Source: Negadavirga shengliensis
GTDB taxonomy: Bacteria; Bacteroidota; Bacteroidia; Cytophagales; Cyclobacteriaceae
Reading direction: 5' to 3'
Assembly (NCBI RefSeq): GCF_042652345.1
Contig: NZ_JBHSJJ010000001.1
Span: forward strand, 558,001-622,000
DNA length: 64,000 nucleotides
Positions 1 to 9,078 of this stretch are shown here, piece after piece (within the stretch, counting starts at the first letter, position 1; each line of letters begins with the position of its first letter). The position numbers and the translations under genes are program-made. The notes under the pieces were generated by a model. The model had not been told where the DNA came from. It saw nothing but the letters and a program-made list of their open reading frames with translations, and did no database searches.

Positions 1-1
1 T

Positions 2-1498
2 CTTCCTTCCGGAAAAAGTGGGTTATCCAATCCTGTGGACATTTGGGTGGATGAATATTTTATCCAAAATGACTTATCCTGGAAAAATCCCGTGGATGAC
101 CGCACCTACCTCAGAAGGGTGTATCTGGACATTGTTGGTTTATTGCCGACGCCAGAGGAATATAAGAAGTTTGAGGAAGATGACCGGCCGGAAAAAAGGT
201 CCATTTGGGTCAGGCAGTTGCTTGCCCGGAACGATGATTATGCCATGCATTGGATGAGCTTCTGGAACGATGCCCTCAGAAATGACTATACCGGCACCGG
301 CTATATTACCAAAGGCCGGTATGCCATCACAGACTGGCTGTACACTTCGCTGAGAGACAACAAACCCTATGACCAGTTTGTCAAACAGCTGTTAAACCCG
401 GATGAAAAGTCAAAAGGTTTTATAGAAGGCATCCGGTGGCGGGGAGATGTAAACGCCAGCCAGGTCACGGAAATGCAGGCCGCCCAAAACGTGGGCCAGG
501 TAATTTTGGGGCTCAATCTTAAATGCGCTTCCTGCCACGACAGCTTTATCAGTGACTGGAAGCTGGAAGAAGCCTACGCCTTTGCCAACATCTTTGCGGA
601 CACCACTCTGGAAGTCAGCCGCTGTGACATCCCCATCGGCAAAAAGGCCGGTACAAAAATCCTTTGGGAAGAACTGGGAGAAATCGACAGCACCGCCAGC
701 AGACCTGAAAAACTCCAACAATTGGCCGAGTACCTTGTGCAGCCTGCCAACGGTAGAATGTACCGCACCATCGTGAACCGTGTCTGGAAACAGATGATGG
801 GTCGCGGATTGGTGGAACCTGTGGATGAAATGGACAATGAGCCCTGGAGCCAGGACCTGTTGGATTGGATGGCTTCGGAGTTTGTGGAGAATGGTTACGA
901 TCTCAAATCTTTGATATATACCATTGCCACTTCACGGGCTTACCAACAGCCCTCCAAAGGCTTCGATGATCCGATGGATTTGGCGGATGAGGATTTTGTG
1001 TTTGAAGGGGTGGTAAGAAGAAGGGTTACTGCGGAACAGTTTTCCGATGCGATAAGCCAATTTATCCATCCGGTATTTGAGAAAGAAGAATTGAAATATG
1101 ATCCCTTTGAACTGGCTGCTGCTGAGCAGCAAAACTTATCTTTTGCCAGGGCGTCGCTGGTCGCCAACAACGGCTTCCTGAAAGCCCTGGGAAGACCCAA
1201 CAGGGAGGTGGTCTCCACAACCAGGGATTCACAGGCCAGCCTGTTGCAGGCCCTGGAGCTCACCAATGGGGAGATCCTCAACGGCACCCTTGCCAAAGGG
1301 GCGGAAGCGTGGAAGGAAAAATACCGGGATGGAGCAATCATTGTTCACGAGACTTATCGCCAACTGCTGGGCAGGGAGCCTCACCAAAATGAGTTCAAGG
1401 TAGCCATGGAAGCCATTGGAGAAAATCCGGAACCTTCGGATATCCAGGATTTCTTTTGGGCGATTTTGTTACTTCCTGAATTTCAGTTAATTTACTAG
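2..1498 (+). CDS. DUF1549/DUF1553 cytochrome-like protein, 5'-truncated by window edge
   Basis: The reading frame is open to the left window edge, so the true start lies outside; the GTG at 35 is not a credible start. About 498 residues are visible. A haem-binding-type CASCH motif lies near visible residue 175, within the region typical of DUF1549, and the NRVWKQMMGRGLVEPVD and YDLKSLIYTIATSRAYQ segments are typical of DUF1553. In this family (PSD1/planctomycete cytochrome group) the missing N-terminus often holds a signal peptide and further cytochrome c motifs. It is followed after 19 bp by a DUF1501 gene, the standard partner of this family. The role is unknown; an envelope redox or hydrolytic function is inferred. 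Confidence 0.85.
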   Translation, partial: LPSGKSGLSNPVDIWVDEYFIQNDLSWKNPVDDRTYLRRVYLDIVGLLPTPEEYKKFEEDDRPEKRSIWVRQLLARNDDYAMHWMSFWNDALRNDYTGTGYITKGRYAITDWLYTSLRDNKPYDQFVKQLLNPDEKSKGFIEGIRWRGDVNASQVTEMQAAQNVGQVILGLNLKCASCHDSFISDWKLEEAYAFANIFADTTLEVSRCDIPIGKKAGTKILWEELGEIDSTASRPEKLQQLAEYLVQPANGRMYRTIVNRVWKQMMGRGLVEPVDEMDNEPWSQDLLDWMASEFVENGYDLKSLIYTIATSRAYQQPSKGFDDPMDLADEDFVFEGVVRRRVTAEQFSDAISQFIHPVFEKEELKYDPFELAAAEQQNLSFARASLVANNGFLKALGRPNREVVSTTRDSQASLLQALELTNGEILNGTLAKGAEAWKEKYRDGAIIVHETYRQLLGREPHQNEFKVAMEAIGENPEPSDIQDFFWAILLLPEFQLIY

Positions 1499-1517
1499 TG
1501 GAAAATTGAAAAAGATA

Positions 1518-2945
1518 ATGAAAACCAATTGGAGAAGACGGGATTTTCTGAAAAAGACCAGCGCGGCGGCCATCGCTGCCATGGCTGCAGGTGCCCCTAT
1601 GCCGGGTCTTTTGAGTTCCTGTTCGTCCAGAAATAAAATAAAAGCCTCGGCTGATAGCGTCATCCTGCTTTATATGGCAGGTGGAATGGCACACACAGAA
1701 ACATTTGATCCTAAGAAATATACCCCGTTCCGCAAAGGAATGGAATCCCAGGAGGTGCTTAGCACTTTTAAATCCGTGCCTACCATCCTGGATGGTATCC
1801 AATTTTCCGAAGGACTGGAAAAAATCGGACAAGTCATGGACAGGGGTACGCTTATCCGGTCTTATGTGGCCGCTGACCTCGGGCACATCCTGCATACCAG
1901 ACACCAATACCACTGGCACACCTGTTATGAGCCACCGCAATCCGTGACTGTGCCCCATATAGGATCATGGATCGCCAAAGAGATGGGGCCTGTGAACCCG
2001 GTAATCCCGCCTTTCATCAATATTGGCCAGCGTTTTACCGTCGGCGAAGGGGAGGAATTGAAGGCCTTTCACAGCGCGGGGTTTTTAGGGAGTGAGTATG
2101 GGCCGTTTTTGATACCCGACCCCACTTCCGGGCTGGACAGTGTCCGGCCTCCTGTGGGAATGTCCAACAAAAGATTTGAGGCCAGGAACCAACTGTATGA
2201 AAAACTGGTACAGGAAAGTGCCATGGGTGAATTTGGCAGCGACTACCAAAAAGAATCCCTTAAAAGGTCCATGGAGCAGGCCTATATCCTTTTGAACTCC
2301 CCCGAAGCCAAAGCTTTCGACCTCAGTCAGGAACCCAAGGAAAAATATGATACCTACAACACCGGCAAATTTGGTTTGGGATGCCTGATGGCCAGGCGGT
2401 TGGTGGACGAAGGAGCAAGATTTATCAGCGTCACCACCGAATATGAACCGTTTATGGGTTGGGATACCCATGAGAACGGCCATACCAGGCTGGTGGATAT
2501 GAAAAAGCTCATCGATGCGCCGATCGCGCAGCTGGTAAAGGATCTGGATGAAAGCGGCAGGCTGGAAAGGACCATGATCATCGTGGCAAGTGAGTTCAGC
2601 CGGGACATGTTGACCGAAGGCAGGCCGGAAGCCAAGGTGAAGGATCAGGTAGAAGTCCCCGATATTATTGAAGATATGAAAAATTACGGGATGCACAGGC
2701 ATTTTACGGATGGCTGTTCCATACTGATGTTTGGAGGGGGAATAAAAAGAGGTTATGTTTATGGGCAAACCGCTGATGAACGGCCATGCAAAACCGTGGA
2801 AAAACCCATAAAAATTGACAGCATACATCAAACCGTTTACCATGCCCTGGGCATGGATCCCGAAACCCATTATGTGATCGAAAAACGCCCATTTTATACG
2901 ACACCCGATGGACATGGAGAGGCGGAACTGGAATTATTGGCATAA
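1518..2945 (+). CDS. DUF1501 family protein with Tat-type signal
   Basis: 475 residues. The N-terminus has a twin-arginine motif (RRRDFLKK) followed by an Ala-rich hydrophobic stretch and a Cys, so export as a folded protein is expected. The body matches DUF1501, an alkaline-phosphatase/sulfatase-like fold family; WDTHENGH near the middle and a late GMHRHFTDGCS segment supply the His-rich metal-site-like motifs. A TTG at 1506 would add four residues, but the ATG at 1518 places the Tat motif correctly. It follows the DUF1549/DUF1553 gene and precedes an NHL-repeat gene by 13 bp, so the three form one operon. The substrate is unknown. Confidence 0.88.
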   Translation: MKTNWRRRDFLKKTSAAAIAAMAAGAPMPGLLSSCSSRNKIKASADSVILLYMAGGMAHTETFDPKKYTPFRKGMESQEVLSTFKSVPTILDGIQFSEGLEKIGQVMDRGTLIRSYVAADLGHILHTRHQYHWHTCYEPPQSVTVPHIGSWIAKEMGPVNPVIPPFINIGQRFTVGEGEELKAFHSAGFLGSEYGPFLIPDPTSGLDSVRPPVGMSNKRFEARNQLYEKLVQESAMGEFGSDYQKESLKRSMEQAYILLNSPEAKAFDLSQEPKEKYDTYNTGKFGLGCLMARRLVDEGARFISVTTEYEPFMGWDTHENGHTRLVDMKKLIDAPIAQLVKDLDESGRLERTMIIVASEFSRDMLTEGRPEAKVKDQVEVPDIIEDMKNYGMHRHFTDGCSILMFGGGIKRGYVYGQTADERPCKTVEKPIKIDSIHQTVYHALGMDPETHYVIEKRPFYTTPDGHGEAELELLA

Positions 2946-2958
2946 TTAAACAACACCT

Positions 2959-4026
2959 ATGAAAAAAGGGAACAACCCCCGAAGGGAATTCATCAAAACA
3001 ACCGGACTTACCGTGCTTGCCGGTACCATTTTTCCCACCATCATAACCAACAAGAGCTACGCAATGAAAAAAGAAACTGTTTTGGGTCACGGCTCCCACC
3101 GGTACAAGGTGGTAGAAGGCTGGGGCGTGCTTGATGCCGGCAAAAACCCGGTAAATGACTGTCATGAAATGGTAGAGGATGCCAAAGGCCGGCTAATCCT
3201 ACTCACCAACGAAACCAAAAACAATGTGCTCATCTATGACAAATCCGGCAAATTGCTGGAAACCTGGGGAACTACCTATCCCGGGGCACATGGATTGACA
3301 ATCACCGATGAAGGAGGCGAACAGTTTTTGTTCATTGCTGACAATTCAAGGAACCAGGTTATTAAAACCGATCTGAAAGGCAAGGAAATTTTCAAACTCG
3401 ATTACCCGAGGGAAACCGGTGGTTACGATTATCCCGGCCAGTTTATTCCCACTGAGACAGCCATCAATCCCGCTAACGGTGATATCTATGTGGTCGATGG
3501 CTACGGCAGAAATTATGTGATCCAGTACAATTCAAAAGGGGAATATATCCGGCATTTCGGAGGTCCTGGCGATACCGATGAAACCTTTAACTGCTGCCAC
3601 GGCATCATTGTGGATACCCGGGTTAAGAATAACCCCACCCTGCTGATAACAGACCGGGGCCATATGCAATACAAGCGGTTTACCCTGGATGGCAAATACA
3701 TCAAAACCATCCCTATGCCCGGATCCTTTGTTTGCAGGCCTGTGCTTAAAGGAAACAACATCTACGCCGCCGTGTACCGCAGCACCACGCAGCAATACCC
3801 CAATTCGGGCTACATCACTATCCTGGACGCGGACGATAAAGTGGTGTCCACCCCTGGCGGTACCGCCCCGGAATATGTGGACGGTAAACTGCAGGAACAA
3901 AGAAAGGACAGGACTTTCCTCGGTTTCATGCATCCGCATGACGTCTGTGTGGACTCGGACGAAAATCTGTATGTCCCCCAGTGGGCCTCTCAGAAAACCT
4001 ACCCTGTGAAGCTGGAAAGGGTTTGA
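2959..4026 (+). CDS. NHL-repeat six-bladed propeller protein, Tat-type signal
   Basis: 355 residues. The start has a twin-arginine motif (RREFIKTTG) and a hydrophobic stretch, which suggests Tat export. The body holds repeated NHL-type strands (for example AHGLTITDEGGEQFLFIADN and INPANGDIYVVDGYG) with D-NxR/NxV turns, typical of NHL propellers related to peptidyl-hydroxyglycine lyase-like proteins. A conserved C-terminal repeat (FMHPHDVCVDSDENLYVPQW) closes the propeller. It is the third gene of the DUF1549/DUF1501 operon. Whether it is an enzyme or a binding platform cannot be said. Confidence 0.82.
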   Translation: MKKGNNPRREFIKTTGLTVLAGTIFPTIITNKSYAMKKETVLGHGSHRYKVVEGWGVLDAGKNPVNDCHEMVEDAKGRLILLTNETKNNVLIYDKSGKLLETWGTTYPGAHGLTITDEGGEQFLFIADNSRNQVIKTDLKGKEIFKLDYPRETGGYDYPGQFIPTETAINPANGDIYVVDGYGRNYVIQYNSKGEYIRHFGGPGDTDETFNCCHGIIVDTRVKNNPTLLITDRGHMQYKRFTLDGKYIKTIPMPGSFVCRPVLKGNNIYAAVYRSTTQQYPNSGYITILDADDKVVSTPGGTAPEYVDGKLQEQRKDRTFLGFMHPHDVCVDSDENLYVPQWASQKTYPVKLERV

Positions 4027-4050
4027 TTCGGGGATCCAAGAGAGTTATTT

Positions 4051-5199
4051 TTACTCCTTGAGTTCATAAATGTAATAACACTGGTACTCCTTTTCCGTAT
4101 CGTGAATCTCCGCCTGATCGGCATATTGGAGGTAACGGTTAGCCCCCAAACCCAAAATCAAACTGCCAGCCTTGTCCCACAGGATGGGCTGGCCGATTTG
4201 TTTCCCGTCCTTGATGGGATAATAATAGGTTTTTCTAGTAGCCATGGCGGCTTCACGTTCTTCCCGGGTGGCTCCGGGAATATTTTTTTCAGGTTCCAAA
4301 CCAGTCTTGTATTCCACCAGAAAAGCATCACCCGTTCCTACCATTCGGGTAAAACTTCCTCCCAAGACTATATTTCTTGTATTGGCCTGAAAACCTTGAG
4401 TATTGGCCTCTCTCATGGGAACCCTTGATAATTGGTCAGGAGGCATTCTTTCCAGTCTGATCTTATTGATAAGTTGAAGCTCATGGTCAAACTGAAAAAG
4501 GACGGAGTCAGCCGGAAGCAACAAGGAAATCGATGAGGATTCCAAATCCGAAAAAAAGAGGGGTTTGTCATTGCGATGGTAAAAATAACCTTGTTTAAAA
4601 ATACTGCTTTCATCCAGCTTTCCCCCTTTGATCACCGATCCGTCTTTGCTATGGAGAAGGTGAAAGTAATTCAAGGTATCAAAATAATCTTCAGGATATT
4701 CCGGCAAAAAACGGTCACTGAGATTGGCAATGGCATAATATTCTTCGTTGACCTTCACCGTGTTCAAATCATCCAAAGGAAAATGGATCATTCTCACCCG
4801 CACGTCTTGATGAAAGGGGAAGTCTCTTTGTTTCCTGAGATTCAAATCATACATAAAAACTTTTTGGTCACTGATAAACATGATTTCATCGCCCACAAAG
4901 CCAGCCCTGTGCAGCACCATTCCAAAGGCGTTGGGTCCCTCACTCAACACCTCCTCCTGCACTGTTACCCCTTTGCTGTTGATCAGGAAATACCGCCCCT
5001 CCACACCTTGATTGACCATCAGGTAAATGTCATGAGCGGGACTATAGTCCAAAATCCGTAAAGTCTGCAGTTCGTCAAAGACCAGCGAGTCAACAAGCAC
5101 AAAATCCATAAATAGCAAATCTTCCATATCATCCCGGGAGCTGCCGCAGGATAACATCAAAGAATACACCAAAATCAGTAACCAAAGACGGTGGAACAT
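4051..5199 (-). CDS. TolB-like six-bladed propeller lipoprotein (BF3164-type)
   Basis: 382 residues. The N-terminus is a lipoprotein signal (hydrophobic stretch ending LMLSCGSS, with lipobox Cys about residue 18). The rest resembles Bacteroidota BF3164-like TolB propeller lipoproteins: regular beta repeats, for example VLHRAGFVGDEIMFISDQKVFMY, cut here into shorter recognisable strands. It converges with the NHL gene and leaves 24 bp between them. Function is unknown; these proteins are common single-gene lipoproteins in the phylum. Family assignment rests on overall pattern rather than a catalytic motif. Confidence 0.65.
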   Translation of the reverse strand: MFHRLWLLILVYSLMLSCGSSRDDMEDLLFMDFVLVDSLVFDELQTLRILDYSPAHDIYLMVNQGVEGRYFLINSKGVTVQEEVLSEGPNAFGMVLHRAGFVGDEIMFISDQKVFMYDLNLRKQRDFPFHQDVRVRMIHFPLDDLNTVKVNEEYYAIANLSDRFLPEYPEDYFDTLNYFHLLHSKDGSVIKGGKLDESSIFKQGYFYHRNDKPLFFSDLESSSISLLLPADSVLFQFDHELQLINKIRLERMPPDQLSRVPMREANTQGFQANTRNIVLGGSFTRMVGTGDAFLVEYKTGLEPEKNIPGATREEREAAMATRKTYYYPIKDGKQIGQPILWDKAGSLILGLGANRYLQYADQAEIHDTEKEYQCYYIYELKE

Positions 5200-5516
5200 G
5201 GCTCACGGGGTTGGAACAAATAAAACTATAAATTTAATTGTTAAAAAGCAAGTTAATCCCCGTAAATTTTATTCCCTGTTCCTCCAGCCTTAACCATTCT
5301 GGATATTCATGAAGCCGATACCGGCCACGGATTTTTCGAAGAACTGTTCTGCAAATCCCAGAATGTTGGGGAATATGTTCCAATCCTTGTTCGTGGCAAT
5401 TGGTGTAACCCTTGGACCCAAGCATTTGTCAATAAACCGAAGCCAGGCAAGCCGCACCATGATGCTCTCCTCAGTTTAATCCAAATTCAGGAAATGCTCC
5501 CAATTTGGACAGAGAA
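5200..5516. other. Intergenic stretch with only doubtful small ORFs
   Basis: No recognisable gene. Two overlapping minus-strand reading frames exist, 5234-5425 (63 codons) and 5290-5460 (56 codons, starting MVRLAWLRFIDK). The second reads like a short C-terminal remnant but matches no family I know. Either could be a gene remnant; neither is supported enough to call. Confidence 0.4.
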
Positions 5517-6086
5517 TCATTCATGAATTTCCACAATCATATCTATTTCCACGGCGATATTATTGGGCAACGAACTCATTCCTATAGCCGCCCTGGCATG
5601 CTTGCCTTTTTCCCCGAAAACCTCTACCATAAGGTCTGAAAAACCGTTGATCACCTGGGAATGCTGTGTGAACGAAGGGTCCGCATTGACCATACCCTGG
5701 GCCCTCACAATATTTTTTACCTTGTTAAGGTCTCCGATCTCCGCCTTCAAAGACGATAACAGGGAAATGCCCGTGTACCTGGCAGCAGCTATTCCCTCTT
5801 CCAATTCCAAGCCGCCGCCCAATTTGCCTATTACCTGGCCTCCCTCGGGCTTGTCAGGGCCATGGCCGGCCAAAAACACGAGATTGCCCACTCTCTTGGC
5901 CTTAAGGTAATTGGCCGTGGGCGCATTGGGTTGGATCAACTGTATGCCCAGATCAGCGATACGTTGTTCCGCATCTATGCCATCTTGGTTGGCCTCCGCT
6001 TGGGTGTTGGTCTCTGTTGTTTTGTTTTCGGCACAACCCGCTAAAAGTACCAGAGATAGGAAACAAAATAATACGTCTTTTTTCAT
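5517..6086 (-). CDS. RidA (YjgF/YER057c) family lipoprotein
   Basis: 189 residues. A lipoprotein signal (SLVLLAGCAEN, Cys about residue 18) is followed by a low-complexity linker and a RidA-fold domain: KRVGNLVFLAGHGPD near residue 66, the LNKVKNIVRAQGMVN segment, and a C-terminal RAAIGMSSLPNNIAVEIDM strand in which the family's usual catalytic Arg-containing region appears as ARAAIGM. RidA proteins deaminate reactive enamines/imines released by PLP enzymes. It is the last gene of module A, 110 bp after the SelA-like PLP gene. Membrane anchoring is unusual for RidA, which is normally cytosolic. The atypical insert suggests a divergent subfamily. Confidence 0.85.
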   Translation of the reverse strand: MKKDVLFCFLSLVLLAGCAENKTTETNTQAEANQDGIDAEQRIADLGIQLIQPNAPTANYLKAKRVGNLVFLAGHGPDKPEGGQVIGKLGGGLELEEGIAAARYTGISLLSSLKAEIGDLNKVKNIVRAQGMVNADPSFTQHSQVINGFSDLMVEVFGEKGKHARAAIGMSSLPNNIAVEIDMIVEIHE

Positions 6087-6130
6087 TATAGATAATTAAG
6101 ATGAATAGTCTGTGTAAAATTAGTCATTCC

Positions 6131-6184
6131 CGACAGATACTTGACCTTTTTCGGAATGCTTCTTTAAAGGTCAATTATCTGTCG
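6131..6184. repeat. Long near-perfect inverted repeat between SelA-like and RidA genes
   Basis: Two 19-bp arms, 6131-6149 and 6166-6184, pair with one mismatch around a 16-nt loop. The left arm begins CGACAGATAC and the right arm ends TTATCTGTCG. It lies in the 110-bp gap inside module A, downstream of the PLP gene and upstream of the RidA gene in the direction of transcription. It could be an attenuator, an RNA-stability hairpin or a dispersed palindrome. Confidence 0.75.
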
Positions 6185-6196
6185 GCAGAGGCCGGA

Positions 6197-7816
6197 TCAG
6201 GTGGCCAGAGGAGACCCTGCGGGAACCATGATCTTGTCCCGCCTCGGGGTGTGTTCCCGCCGGGTGGCTACAAAAGAGGCCGTTAGGTATTCCCCCATAT
6301 GGACTTTTCCCTTCAATTCCTCCCCGGAAAGCTCTCCGGAAAAAATATAGGTAACATGGTCTCCAGGCTGTCTGAACACACTGTGCAGCCTGACTTCATT
6401 GCCCTCCATGGTGCCGTATATATCCTGGCTGGCAAAGTCGCTTTGATGGAGACCGTTCAGCCAATTCGCATCCTGTTCCAGGTACCAGTGGTGTTTGCTG
6501 CTACTGCTGAAAAATGCAACCTCTACTTCCCAGCGACCTGAGAGATCAGCAGCCGGAATGGCCATCGCATCTGTTTTAGGAGACCGTTTTTTCGACAGGA
6601 TATCGCGAACCCTGTCCGCGACGATTTTGTCCTCGCCTTCCTGCATCTGGTTGGGACTGATGGTGATGGAAGTCAGACCGTCTTCATTTCTGCTCCCTAC
6701 AGCGATCCTGGGTTTATTCCTCCCAAAATCTTCGGCCACCTCAGCACCGGTGATATGAAGCTGGGAAGGATCCCAGGATATATGAAGCAAAGGAGCCCTG
6801 TTGTTCAAGTCAAAAGGTTCCGTCACTTTGGTGGAAACGCCTTTCACTCCAAGGGCTTTTTTTGAAATGTTTTCCAGCCAGCCCAGCCACTTGTTCCATT
6901 CCGCGTCATGATCCCGACTTACCCATGCCTCAACCGCCGCAAGCATCCCCAGCATCTCCTCTTTGCCTACTTTATTATCCCTGCCAGGCCCATGATGGGG
7001 AGAACTGGCCTGCCATGTAGACAACAAAACGTCTTTTCTTCCCAGCAGCAGCCCTGCACACTGCGGCCCACAGATCGCCTTTCCTCCACTGTAAGCCACC
7101 ATGGTTGCCCCTTTTTCAAGATGGACACAAGGTATGGTCAGGTTTTCCGCCGCGGCATCTACCAGAACCGGAATGTCTTTTTTGCGGGCGATTTCCACGA
7201 TTACCTCCAAAGAAAGGGGCTGGCCTGTGGCTGATCCCCGGCCTGTCATGAGGTAAATCATCGCTGTCTTTGAATTGATCGCCGATTGCAGTTCTTCGGG
7301 GCTGTTTACTTCAACAATCGTCACACCAATATTGCGGATAGCATGGTCGTAGGTATTCCGGGAGTACCGCGGAATGATGACTTCGGTCTTATCCAAGCCG
7401 GTCAGATCGGGGATCTTCAACAGTTTTTCAGGATTGCCCCCTGCGACACAGGCGGCTGTGGCATGTTTCATGGCAGCGGCACAGCCTGAAGTAACGATTC
7501 CCCATTCGGCCTGGGTGAGTTTGGCCAGCCTTTCTCCGATGGCATAGGCAAGTTCATCATATTGCACAAAGTTTTTCGAAGCCGCCTCCATGGCCTTGTG
7601 GACCTCAGGTCTCTCAATCGATCCTCCAATGATGGTGAATGTCCCGCGGCAATTGATAATGGGTTCCACACCGAGGGAGCGGTAGATATTTTCATCCGGA
7701 GCCAACTCAGCGGACTCCCGCGTGCTTTCTCCGCTTCCAAAAACCGGTGGTACTGCCATCAGGCTGCCTCCCACGGGGAGCAAAGCCAAATTCTTGATTA
7801 CTTCTCTTCTATCCAT
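6197..7816 (-). CDS. SelA-like PLP-dependent enzyme with extra C-terminal domain, Tat-type signal
   Basis: 539 residues. The N-terminus (MDRREVIKNLALLPVGG) is a Tat-like signal. The core (about 35-420) matches the SelA-related PLP family (selenocysteine-synthase-like; the characterised member DgaE is a glucosaminate-6-phosphate ammonia-lyase). The PLP lysine is K246 in SGGKAICGPQ, preceded by VDAAAEN. After about residue 430 there is a roughly 100-residue all-beta domain (DLSGRWEVEVAFF to ASFVATRREH) absent from the module B paralogue. It follows two amidohydrolase genes closely (5 bp), a pairing known from Enterococcus and Aeromonas clusters. Export of a PLP enzyme is unusual but Tat fits, because Tat moves folded cofactor-loaded proteins. 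The substrate is unknown. Confidence 0.85.
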   Translation of the reverse strand: MDRREVIKNLALLPVGGSLMAVPPVFGSGESTRESAELAPDENIYRSLGVEPIINCRGTFTIIGGSIERPEVHKAMEAASKNFVQYDELAYAIGERLAKLTQAEWGIVTSGCAAAMKHATAACVAGGNPEKLLKIPDLTGLDKTEVIIPRYSRNTYDHAIRNIGVTIVEVNSPEELQSAINSKTAMIYLMTGRGSATGQPLSLEVIVEIARKKDIPVLVDAAAENLTIPCVHLEKGATMVAYSGGKAICGPQCAGLLLGRKDVLLSTWQASSPHHGPGRDNKVGKEEMLGMLAAVEAWVSRDHDAEWNKWLGWLENISKKALGVKGVSTKVTEPFDLNNRAPLLHISWDPSQLHITGAEVAEDFGRNKPRIAVGSRNEDGLTSITISPNQMQEGEDKIVADRVRDILSKKRSPKTDAMAIPAADLSGRWEVEVAFFSSSSKHHWYLEQDANWLNGLHQSDFASQDIYGTMEGNEVRLHSVFRQPGDHVTYIFSGELSGEELKGKVHMGEYLTASFVATRREHTPRRDKIMVPAGSPLAT

Positions 7817-7821
7817 AATAG

Positions 7822-9075
7822 TTAATATTCAAAGGGTATGGCCGATAGGCCGTTTAAATCATATACAATCCTGCCGGACTTAATGGTCATTTCAGCTTCT
7901 AACTTTAATGTGCCGGCAATGCGGTTTCCACCGGAATCCACAAAACCGAAATCGCCCTCATGCAATCGCAAAAGTGCGATGTCCGCCACTGCACCCGGGC
8001 TGAGGTGACCCAAATCGTTTCTTTTGATGGCCTGGGCACTGTTCCAGGAAGCCCTCCGGACCACGTCCTCGACTTCCATTCCCAGATTCAAAAATTTGGA
8101 CATGACATTCAGCATATTTTTCATCCCCGAATTCATGCTGAACCGGTGGAGGTCAGTTCCAAAGGAATTGGGTAGCAGCCCCTGGCTGACAGCAGGAACT
8201 GCCTGGCTGAACCAAAAACCGGCCCCTCCATGCCCTACATCAAACAAAATCCCTCTCTCATAAGCTTCCCATACAAATGGCCTCAAATTACCCGCTTTAT
8301 CCACAATCGGCATTCTTTCCTCGATTTCCTCAAAGCTGTGGGTAATGATATCGCCCGGCCGCATGCGGGCAAGCTGGTCTTCCAAGGTATATTGGGGCAA
8401 ATGACATTCTACAAATAAAGGTACATCCGCTGCTTCAGCCGCTTTCAGCGCATGGGTAAAAGGCAACCAATTCTCTCCATTGTAATGGCCGATTTTTATT
8501 CCCACCAGATAATCTCTATGATCCGCGATCGCCTGATATGCTTTTTCCGGATCCATATCCCCCAGTTCCTCCTGCTGGGGACTTCCGCTCATCCCGCTGC
8601 CGGCAATATTCAAAAAAGCCAGTATCCTCGTTTGGGACTGGTCAATGACATCCCGCTTAAATTGATCGAAATTCCGCCATCCGGAAGTGCCTGCGTCCAC
8701 CACGGTTGTGACCCCGGAACGAAAGGTAAAATTATCCGGTGACACACTGGAAAAACCTCCCGCAAAGGTCCGGGGTTTGTTGCCTACAAATACATGGGTA
8801 TGGATATCTATAAGTCCCGGACTAACAATCAGGCCGGTAGCATCGATGATTTTCTTTGCTTTTTCACCCGGAATCTTCCTGGCAACCACTTCTATTCGGT
8901 CTTTTACCAAGGCAATGTCCATGACCTCAGCGATCCCGTTTTTGCCGTCTATGAGATAACCGTTCCGGATCAACAGGTCATATTCCGCCTGTCCATATCC
9001 CCTGTGGATAAAGGCCAGCAGCAGGACCGCGGCCATGCTGAATAGGTTGAACAAGCGGATTTGAAAACTCATCAT
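7822..9075 (-). CDS. Exported amidohydrolase/deacetylase-family metallohydrolase (EF_0837-type)
   Basis: 417 residues with a Sec signal ending HRGYGQ. Amidohydrolase landmarks are in order: metal-site HxH in DIHTHVF near residue 93, a Lys in VGIKIGHYNGEN, His in FVECHLPQY and IITHSFEE, and the late Asp in GTDLHRFSMNS. The family (EF_0837/AHA_3915) is known to cluster with SelA-related PLP enzymes, as it does here (5 bp upstream of it). A TTG at 9078 is possible, but ATG at 9075 is preferred. It abuts its paralogue upstream, so the two are co-transcribed. The substrate is unknown; hydrolysis of an amide such as an N-acyl group is inferred. Confidence 0.87.
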   Translation of the reverse strand: MMSFQIRLFNLFSMAAVLLLAFIHRGYGQAEYDLLIRNGYLIDGKNGIAEVMDIALVKDRIEVVARKIPGEKAKKIIDATGLIVSPGLIDIHTHVFVGNKPRTFAGGFSSVSPDNFTFRSGVTTVVDAGTSGWRNFDQFKRDVIDQSQTRILAFLNIAGSGMSGSPQQEELGDMDPEKAYQAIADHRDYLVGIKIGHYNGENWLPFTHALKAAEAADVPLFVECHLPQYTLEDQLARMRPGDIITHSFEEIEERMPIVDKAGNLRPFVWEAYERGILFDVGHGGAGFWFSQAVPAVSQGLLPNSFGTDLHRFSMNSGMKNMLNVMSKFLNLGMEVEDVVRRASWNSAQAIKRNDLGHLSPGAVADIALLRLHEGDFGFVDSGGNRIAGTLKLEAEMTIKSGRIVYDLNGLSAIPFEY

Positions 9076-9078
9076 CAA

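Noticed and set aside
2085..2915. 276-codon minus-strand frame opposite the DUF1501 gene
   Set aside because: Shadow of a well-supported gene; composition His/Phe/Pro-rich as expected from antisense.
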